A stretch of 64,000 nucleotides of DNA, taken from Ctenosaura bakeri. Taxonomy: Eukaryota > Chordata > Lepidosauria > Squamata > Iguanidae. The notes beneath the pieces were generated by a model, which worked only from the letters and a program-made list of their open reading frames with translations, searched no databases and was not told where the DNA came from. Below, in pieces: positions 57,550 through 64,000 of the stretch. The stretch is from the NCBI GenBank assembly GCA_948474755.1, contig CAOLHI010000249.1, positions 992,001-1,056,000 on the forward strand, read 5' to 3'. The stretch's first letter is position 1, and every line of letters begins with the position of its first letter. Both the position numbers and the translations under genes were made by a program.

Positions 57550-58902
57550 TTTAGAGCTTGCTTTTGGACAAATGTTTGAACTATCCTTTCCAACCCCTCA
57601 GGATTAGTTTAAAGCTCTCCTGATCAGATTTGCCATGCTTTTCCCAAAGACTTTCATCTTGGTCTTTATGAGGTACAACCCATCTGGAGCCAGTAGTTTT
57701 TCATCTAAAAAGACCAGGGTCCAAGGCCAAAACCTCACCAATCAACACCATGCAGCCAGTCATTCACTTGCATTTCCTGTCCCTATATGGCCCTCTATCT
57801 TTCACTGGTAGAACTGGTGAGAATACCACCTGTTCCCCTAAACCATTCACTTTCCTTCCCAGGGCTTCATAATTCAAGGTGATCTGGTCAAAGGTGATTT
57901 TTGCAGTGTCAGTGGTTGTCTCCATGAACAAGGAGAAAAATGTACTAGTCTGTTTCTGATGAGCTTAGGAGCCTCAGTGAGTTGTCAGTGACATCCCAAA
58001 TGCATGCACCAGGAAGTTAGCGCATTTGCTAATTCATCTTTTCAGGCTGGCACCCTAAGCAATGCTTCCCCTGCCCCTAGTATCTTTCTTTTCTTCTTGT
58101 TTCAGTTAGTGGTAAAGTTGACTCCTTCCTTAACTTGCAATGTCTCTTGTCACTGGTCTCCTACTTGGTGCATCTTCAGCATAATGTTCTTCAGGAAGTT
58201 GTAGGAAGCAATTGATTATGTTGGAGTGGTTCTGAAGCCCTTGTGAATGGCCTGTTCCTGACAGTGGCTGTCCTCCAGGTTGCTTCTTCAATGATACTGC
58301 CATCTTCATTTTCCTTGGCAATTTCTTCCTTTTGATTCTGTAAAATCAGTTTGCCATCTGTTCTATCCACGAAGTCCTCAGCCCTTTTCACATGGCATTT
58401 GCCATGTGAAAGAGGGCCTGGAGTGTTGCGCAATTGTGAGGAGTGATCTGCATGACACACTCACAATCGTGCAAGGCTCCAGGGGCCGGCAGGGGCTGAT
58501 TGCACACCTTTTCATTTTTAGCTTGAAGCCGAAAATGGTGCACAATTGTGCATTGCTCCTGGGCCCCATGCACACTTACCTGGCCAGCGGAGCCTCTGGA
58601 GCTGAGTTGGTCACACTTCCAGTCCCAGGCTGCACTGCAGAAGAAAGAGGCAGGGCTCTTGTGCAAGCAGGCAGCTCATGCAGAGCTGAAGCAGCAGGGA
58701 AGGGAGAGTCTTTCAGCAGAGGCTGCTTGCACAATCCCCACACCCCAGCGCTGGAACAAGGTAAGGTGTGGAAAGGGTCCTCATGTTCTCTGATGCACTC
58801 AAGAGTGTCAATACATTGCTGAAGTGTGCTGACCTTCTCTTTCAAGAGCCTGCATTTGCTGCAAGTGACATTTTCTGGCAAGAAAACAAACATGGAAAAC
58901 AC
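57550..58902 (-). pseudogene. Old CR1 ORF1 remnant
   Basis: The N-terminus reads CSKCRLLKEKVSTLQQCIDT, the Cys-rich plus coiled-coil start typical of CR1/L3 ORF1. After the MITE it continues FVDRTDGKLILQNQKEEI and so on. Near 57600-57780 (complement) is KSMANLIRRAL, preceded by a DGLYL-type motif, the C-terminal part of the esterase-like domain of CR1 ORF1. The active-site GDS-type serine was not identified. Non-functional. Confidence 0.65.
58380..58779 (-). mobile_element. Family A hairpin MITE, 400 bp, TSD CTC
   Basis: The termini are AGCCCTTTTCACATGG and GGTGTGGAAAGGGTC, flanked by CTC at 58377-58379 and CTC at 58780-58782. Removing it with one CTC restores continuous ORF1 codons of the surrounding CR1, which confirms the duplication. 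The 138-codon plus frame inside is rejected as coding. Confidence 0.92.
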
Positions 58903-58909
58903 ATTACAG

Positions 58910-59590
58910 AATAAGATTACAAATACTTCTATATCATGTGTGCAGTTAATTCGTCTCCCCTTTTAGACTTTAGTAAGTCTTTGGAATATGTGTGTGCCAC
59001 AAGATCTCATGATTGTTGACAATTTTATTGCACGGTTGACTCCCCTCACCCACCCTCAGTTTCTGGAAACTTCCTTTCCTCAGCCTGAGTGAACAGAGTC
59101 CAACCCTGAAAAATATACCCTTTCTTAATGATGATAAGAAAACTGATGAATATTTTTCACCTCCCTGGGTCTCAGTGCCCCACACAACCCTATTAGAGCT
59201 CTTTCCTTTTCTCCATAAAACTGGTAGCCATTGTAATGACAAGCAAGAGTTTCTACTCCAATTTAAAATCAGTTGGCTTTCTCAAAGCATTTCAAGACAA
59301 TTTTTGGAGCAAACTCAGGGTTTCCTCCAGAGTGTTAAAGTGCATAGAAAGACTCATTGTAGGGAAGATTCTCTACTACTGCTGTGATATAAGCCATTGA
59401 TTTCCCATCTCCCTAGATTTCCTATAGTATCCTCAAATTATGAAGGGTTACCAGACCTAGTGTTGACAGCATCAGGAGCAGATATTGTTGTGATGAAAAA
59501 TAGCAAATTGTTAGTTAAAAATGTATCATTTTAATTATACTGCCAGAGGAGGGGACAGGTATTTATGAGTGCATCTGCTTCTGGAGCTAA
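58910..59590. other. Nothing recognised
   Basis: No feature beyond short chance frames. Confidence 0.4.
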
Positions 59591-59595
59591 ACATG

Positions 59596-60016
59596 GGCCC
59601 TTTCCGCACCTTACCTTCTTCTGGTGCTAGGGTGCGGGGATCGTGCGAGCAGCCTCTAACAAGAGGCTCTCACGTCCCTGCTGCTTCAGCTCTGCACGAG
59701 CTGCCTGCTTGCGCAAGAGCCCCACCTCTTCCTTCTACAGCGCAGCCTGGGAGTTTCCCAGGCTGCGCTGGAGCAGGAAGTGTGACCAGCACGGCTCAGG
59801 AGGCTCCGCATGCCAGGTAAGTGCACGTGGGGCCCGGGAGCAATGCACAATTGTGCATCATTTTTTGCTTCTAGCCCAAAATGAAAAGGTGCATGATCTG
59901 TGCCTGCCAGCCCCTGGAGCATCGCACGATTGTGAGTGCATCATGCAGATCACTCCTCACAATCACACAATGCTCCAGGTGCCCTTTCACATGGAAAATG
60001 CCATGCAGAAAGGGTC
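59596..60016 (+). mobile_element. Family A hairpin MITE, 421 bp, TSD ATG
   Basis: The termini are GGCCCTTTCCGCACCTTACC and ATGCAGAAAGGGTC, flanked by ATG at 59593-59595 and ATG at 60017-60019. A perfect 15-bp hairpin stem lies at 59738-59752 and 59756-59770, with loop GTT. Overlapping frames of 83, 161 and 78 codons occur on both strands and are not taken as genes. Confidence 0.92.
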
Positions 60017-60019
60017 ATG

Positions 60020-60928
60020 GTCTGAATTGAGTAGCATGTACCTTCACAGGTTGACATGTGGGGTTATTGTTAGCCTTTCTACCTCAGCCAAAAGAATATC
60101 TTGCACTGGCTCTGACCATGGCTGGTAAGGGACAGTAGAAATTTAGAGGAGGATTGCTCTCAGCTTGGAATGACTTGGATATGTCTGAATTGGGCACATT
60201 ATAGACCAAATATTATATGGCACAGAGGAGTGTAATAATTCTGCATGCAGCAGTACAACAATTTGACATGCCCCAGACTAACAGGTAAGTCACTAAAGCC
60301 TCTCCCACAGCCAAAGTATGGGAGGATAGTAAAACCTTCTGGCTATTCCCATTAGCCAGATGCAAAATGATTACATCATCCATTGATATCCACCAGGATT
60401 TTCTGGAGGTGTTAACTGATGATGCAATAATTTCATGCTTGGCTACAGGGACATAACCAGACTGTCATCTGATCAATCCCTTTTCTCCATTAGCCACAGA
60501 ATGGTCATGGGGAGCTACACTGGTAAATTGGGGGGGGAGGATAGCAATCTCTGCAATAGCCAAAAAATGAAGGTGTCCACTGAATTTATGCTTGTATATG
60601 TCACTAACGGAATGCTAGTATCTGCAGGACTAATAGGAACTAACTAATAAGAACTAACAGGATCTGCAATTTTTGAAATTCCTGAAATTCACTTCTTGTT
60701 CCTTTTTACATGGAAGTTAATAAAATGTGACTAAAACTCTATCCTGCTTCATGGCCTCATTTCTGAGGAATATTTCCAAATGACTGTGTTCTAAATTAAA
60801 TTATGTGCAGACATTTTATATTTGCACATTCTTATCCCAAGTCCTGTTACTCATTCACAGGTTCTAGAAAATAATCTTTGAACCACACTGTGGACGAATT
60901 TAAAAATATGCTTGCTTGAACAGCCATG
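60020..60928. other. Nothing recognised
   Basis: AT-rich with a G9 run at 60530-60538. It may belong to the decayed retroelement that starts near 60930, but I see no motif. Confidence 0.4.
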
Positions 60929-61759
60929 GAATAACGAATCCAGACACAGAAAATTAGGTTGAGAAGGGCCACTTTATTTACTATAGAACCTATTTAAATC
61001 AAGTTTAACCTGGAAAGGTGCAAGGGGGAGGGGAGCAATCTAATGCAAGATCAGGCATCACTGACTTCTTCCTCAGCTTTTCCTTGGGTGAACCACCTGA
61101 GACTTGAGGATCACTCAGTAGCTGGGTTGTTCCCCGTCTGGCTGTCTACTGGAAAACAGACCCAAGAAACCCCACCGTCAAATCACAGGATTTAAGTGAG
61201 GGCAAAGCCCCCAAGGCCACCCCCAATGGTAGTCTCCTTCCCAATCCCCAGGCCTCAGGACCAAAGGAGATAGTTCCAGGGCCCTCCCTGTCATCAAAAG
61301 GGTCCCAAGGTGTCCACTGAAACTCTTATTTGTCCCCCCACTACCTGCTGACTGACCACCTATTTAAAGGTACCACCTCAAGTCAATTGACACAGTCCAC
61401 CAAATACAATGTGGGCTAGGCAATTCAAAACTTGTGATATGTCTTATATGCCATGTATTGCCAGTGTCCAATATGATCCCACACCCAGACCCATGACAAA
61501 AGCCATAGAAGAAGAAAAAACCCAATCTAAAATGAATGGGTCCCAATCACCCTTGGACACCCAAGTGCTGCAAGTGCTTGGAGGTGAAAAATCCAGAATT
61601 GGTATTTGGTAAGGAGCAAAAAGTCAGCATGACAAAATAAGGGACCTAATCTAGATCCCCTGAAACATACATAACACTGTAAAACATGGACAGGGCATAA
61701 AGGCTGATCAAGATAAAGTCCCGATGTTACCTTTACTCTTACCCCTCTGATTCATCTTA

Positions 61760-62180
61760 GGCCCTTTTTGCATAGCATTCTCCATGTGAAAGAGGGTCTG
61801 GAGCATCGCACGATTGTGAGGAGCGATTTGCACGATGTACTCACAATCGCGTGATGCTCCAGGGGCTGGCAGGCTCCAATTGCGCACCTTTTCATTTTCG
61901 TCTAGAAGCCGAAAATGGTGCACGATCGTGCATTGCTCCTGGGCCCTGCGTGCACTTACCTGGCGTGCGGAGCCTCTAGAGCTGTGGTGGTTGCAATTCC
62001 TGCCCCAGTGTAGCCTGGGAAAGTCCCAGGCTGCACTGTGGAAGGAAGAGGCAGGACTCTTGTGCAAGCAGGCAACTCGTGGAGAGCCAAACGACCCAGG
62101 GCATGAGAGCCTCTCACTGGAGGCTGCTCGTGCAATCCCTGCACCTCAGCATCAGAAGAAGGTAAGGTGCAGAAAGGGCC
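61760..62180 (-). mobile_element. Family A hairpin MITE, 421 bp, TSD TTA
   Basis: The termini are GGCCCTTTTTGCATAGC and GGTGCAGAAAGGGCC, flanked by TTA at 61757-61759 and TTA at 62181-62183. All family hairpins are present, including CATTTTCGTCTAGAAGCCGAAAATGG. The 188-codon plus frame that overlaps it runs on into flanking sequence and a CA repeat, so it is rejected. Confidence 0.93.
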
Positions 62181-62232
62181 TTAGACATATGGGTCTGCAG
62201 AAAGAGTCAAATTCTTTAGCTCCAATGCTCTA

Positions 62233-62350
62233 TCAGATAAAATCCCCTTTAGACAACACTACCAGCTCACTAACCTTCAAGGCACGCACACACACACACA
62301 CACACAAAAGGGGGGGCAAAGATTCTACATGGAAAAAACAAATAGCCTCA
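62233..62350 (-). pseudogene. Tyrosine-recombinase motif fragment
   Basis: The minus-strand reading RALKVSELVVLSKGD resembles the first conserved patch of DIRS/Ngaro tyrosine recombinases (ALRxSELV), where the Arg is catalytic. Here Lys replaces it, as expected after decay. A (CA)n repeat at 62285-62306 has replaced or disrupted codons just upstream. The C-terminal HxxR and Tyr motifs were not found. Confidence 0.4.
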
Positions 62351-62678
62351 TTATCCAAGGTACGAATGGCCAACCAAGTGTCCCCTAAGAACCTCAGATA
62401 GCAATGGTTCATGCCTGTCAGACATTCTGCCCCACTTCCAAGACCAAGTCTCCAGCACCATATTAATTCTGCAGTCACTTGTGTCGTCCTGATATTCCTG
62501 AGCTCTGGAAGCAATGGCCAACACTGACAATCTAGCTTGAATACACTGTGATGCTAAACCCCTCAGATGGACACAGAATTGCAAAGTGTGTGACACAGGG
62601 ATTGGCCAAAGTGCCCAGTGCCCCTTCCTAGACCTAAAATTTTGAAATTTCAAACTCCCCATTTTATAACTTCTCCTA

Positions 62679-63098
62679 GGCACTTTTCGCATGGCATTTT
62701 CTATGCGAAAGAGGGCCTGGAGTGTCACACAATTGTGAGGAGCGATCCGCACGATGCACTCATAATCGCGCAATGCTCCAGGGGCCAGCAGGAGTCAATC
62801 GTGCACCTTTTCATTTTTGGCTAGAAGCCAAAAAAGGTGCATGATCGCACATTGCTCCTGGGCCCCGTGTGCACTTACCTGGCATGCAGAGCCTCTGGAG
62901 CCATGCTGGTCATGCTTCCTGCCCCAGCGCAGCCTGGGAAACTCCCAGGCTGCACTGCAGAAGGAAGAGGCAGGGCTCTCGCATGAGCAGGCAGTTCATG
63001 TGGAGCTGAAGGACCCAGATGTGAGAGCCTCTCACCGGAGGCTGCTCGCACGATCCCCGCACCCCAGCGCCAGAAGATGGTAAGGTGCGGAAAGGGCC
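62679..63098 (-). mobile_element. Family A hairpin MITE, 420 bp, TSD CTA
   Basis: The termini are GGCACTTTTCGCATGG and GGTGCGGAAAGGGCC, flanked by CTA at 62676-62678 and CTA at 63099-63101. It is very similar to the copy at 61760 in the same orientation, 500 bp away in the same host element. It carries the CAGCGCAGCCTGGGAAACTCCCAGGCTGC hairpin. Confidence 0.93.
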
Positions 63099-63100
63099 CT

Positions 63101-63386
63101 AGCAATGAAAAGAATATTACAATGCAAAGTACAATGCAAAGACCCTGAATAAATGCATGATTTGTGGATACCTGGAGGGCAACGAATTACTAATCTGTAC
63201 CACGGCCAAATTATCACACCAGAAATCAACAGAGGAGTCAGTGAACTTTTCAGCTGAAATCTGAACAGCCACCACAACTGGGGCTGGGAGGTAATAAGGC
63301 AAAATTAGTGTCTTTCCTGCAGAACTTTGCACTGCATGACTCCAGATCCTTATTACTTCTAAAACAGATAGTGCAGCTTTCTTCAA
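63101..63386 (-). pseudogene. RNase H-like fragment
   Basis: The minus-strand frame reads SVDFWCDNLAVVQISNS, then MHLFRVFALYF and NILFIA. This matches the retroelement RNase H pattern in which a DN pair with AV is followed by a conserved helix and an FRAxHIPG motif. The MITE at 62679-63098 interrupts it just where that last motif would lie. Best fit is DIRS/Ngaro-type, with Gypsy-type as the alternative. Confidence 0.55.
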
Positions 63387-63394
63387 AGTTGTAC

Positions 63395-63419
63395 TGCAGC
63401 TTTCATCATCCCTGACCTA

Positions 63420-63453
<34 letters not shown>

Positions 63454-63530
63454 CATCTTTGGCTCAGGTTGGTAGGAGTTGTAGTCTAAAAGATTTGTCA
63501 GGAGCCAGGTTGGAAAAGGCTGACCTAAAG
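63395..63530. mobile_element. hAT-like palindrome fragment split by a microsatellite
   Basis: CAGCTTTCATCATCCCTGACC on the left and GGTTGGTAGGAGTTGTAGTC, then GAGCCAGGTTGGAAAAGGCTG, on the right resemble arms of the 4994 element. A CTGT/CTAT array (63419-63452) occupies the centre. Ends are not defined. Confidence 0.45.
63419..63455. repeat. (CTGT)n(CTAT)n microsatellite
   Basis: Five CTGT units followed by four CTAT units. Confidence 0.93.
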
Positions 63531-63719
63531 CAACTATGAAGTAATGTACATAAAACAAAATCCACAGTTCCTCTTCTCAGTCATAACAATCTACACAAAA
63601 AAGGAAGGGGGAATGTATGAAAGGAAGTGATGCCAGTCTGAGTGTAAGGCCAGTTTGAGAGTGTAAAGATGTAAAGAATATGCATCAGTTTCCTCAAGCT
63701 CATTGAAAAAGGGAGTCTT

Positions 63720-63900
63720 AGCATATCAAGACACCTTGTGTAGAAAATGGTTAACCACTGTGGCATTTTTCCTAAAATGATATTTTTTGAGAAGGCAACA
63801 TTTTGGGCAGAAAACAATGTATTCTGCACAAAGCACCACATTTTTGTGTGTGCAAAGATTGTTATTTTTATTTTCTGCAAAAAAAAAGTGTTATTCAAAT
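63720..63900. repeat. Unnamed AT-rich repeat, probable copy 3
   Basis: On the minus strand, units like TTTTCTGCAAAAAA, TTCTGCCCAAAATG and TGTGCAGAATACATTG recur at ~20-24 bp. They resemble the internal units of 47985-48130 and give a similar Phe/Lys/Asn-rich frame (63581-63898). The unique lead-in seen at 4640 and 47950 is not visible, so kinship is tentative. Confidence 0.4.
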
Positions 63901-64000
63901 TTATCCCAGCCTTATCAAGCAGAATGCAAATGTATGAAATGCACTCTTGCTTACAAGGACAAAATACACGAAGATTTACTTCCCTATGAGAATTTCAGAA

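Larger units (their letters stand above)
54600..58905 (-). mobile_element. Old CR1-type LINE, near full length, twice interrupted
   Basis: On the minus strand, from the high coordinate: ORF1 start with a Cys-rich motif (58902 down), the ORF1 C-terminal region (about 57990-57600), endonuclease (56295-56083), pre-RT linker (about 55628-55446), and a decayed RT down to about 54600. Family A MITEs interrupt it at 58380-58779 and 56697-57353. It is much more diverged than the CR1 at 17999, has many stops, and may belong to a CR1/L3-type lineage. Confidence 0.75.
60930..63400 (-). mobile_element. DIRS/Ngaro-like retroelement remnant, interrupted by two MITEs
   Basis: The minus strand reads, from the high coordinate: an RNase H-like segment (63386-63101), a degraded region, a tyrosine-recombinase-like ALKVSELV motif (about 62280-62240), and 3' sequence that recurs at 11096-11500. 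RNase H followed by a tyrosine recombinase is the DIRS/Ngaro order rather than LTR order. Family A MITEs sit at 62679-63098 and 61760-62180. The class call is tentative because all domains are decayed. Confidence 0.5.

Noticed and set aside
59596..60016. GGTAAGTG and CACCTTACC motifs resembling splice donors (and their complements) in family A copies
   Set aside because: They are fixed parts of the repeat in both orientations. No exon-like frame, acceptor or branch context accompanies them.
61835..62401. 188-codon open frame, and similar long frames at 50912-51460, 59643-60128, 58406-58822 and 25343-25708
   Set aside because: All lie in family A MITEs, occur on both strands, share the same GC-rich stop-poor hairpin sequence, and run into unrelated flanks. 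They show no transposase motif.

Overview
The window reads as non-coding DNA from a squamate reptile, most likely an iguanian-type lizard. The clue is the mix of repeats: CR1 LINEs with the ATAGAATC 3' tail, L2, RTE/BovB-type and L1 LINEs, ACA-tailed tRNA-derived SINEs, a Helitron, hAT-like palindromes and abundant small DNA transposons. The lineage is inferred from repeat families only. I found no convincing host exon, tRNA, rRNA or CRISPR array. Every long coding-like stretch I can identify belongs to a retroelement, and the others are shadows or lie inside GC-rich repeats.

Layout. 0-5 kb: a window-edge MITE, a SINE, and a minus-strand RTE LINE broken by an LTR-like insertion and a 202-bp palindromic MITE. 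5-17 kb: unique-looking AT-rich DNA with L2 tails, an LTR-like repeat, a tyrosine-recombinase retroelement remnant, a short Helitron, a nested L2/SINE/MITE stack at 14.8-15.7 kb and a 467-bp GC-rich transposon at 16.1 kb. 18-23 kb: a CR1 with a 263-codon open RT frame, an LTR-like promoter region, a ~48-bp minisatellite and a second LTR-like repeat. 25-32 kb: more MITEs, CR1 tails and a 222-bp near-perfect palindrome. 34.8-42.8 kb: a four-level nest of L2, MITE, L1 and SINE. 43-54 kb: mostly unannotatable sequence with MITEs. 54.6-58.9 kb: an old CR1 interrupted by two MITEs, one of which holds a younger CR1 fragment. 60.9-63.4 kb: a DIRS/Ngaro-like remnant interrupted by two more MITEs.

The most interesting signal is a group of non-autonomous DNA transposons. 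Three families differ internally: A, a ~400-437 bp serial-hairpin element; B, a 202-bp palindrome; D, a 467-bp GC-rich element. They share the terminus GGCC(C/A)TTTC(C/T)(G/A)CA and make 3-bp target duplications (TTA, CTA, TTT, CTC, CAG, ATG, CAT, ATA, AGA, TAA, TCA). This suggests one transposase mobilised all three. The autonomous partner is not in the window. The 3-bp duplications allow PIF/Harbinger but also other superfamilies.

Nested insertions give a relative chronology and several internal checks. Removing the L1 and one copy of its 12-bp duplication restores a 202-bp family B element, the same length as three other copies. Removing family A or B copies with one 3-bp duplication restores continuous reading in the RTE at 4.0 kb and the CR1 ORF1 at 58.4 kb.
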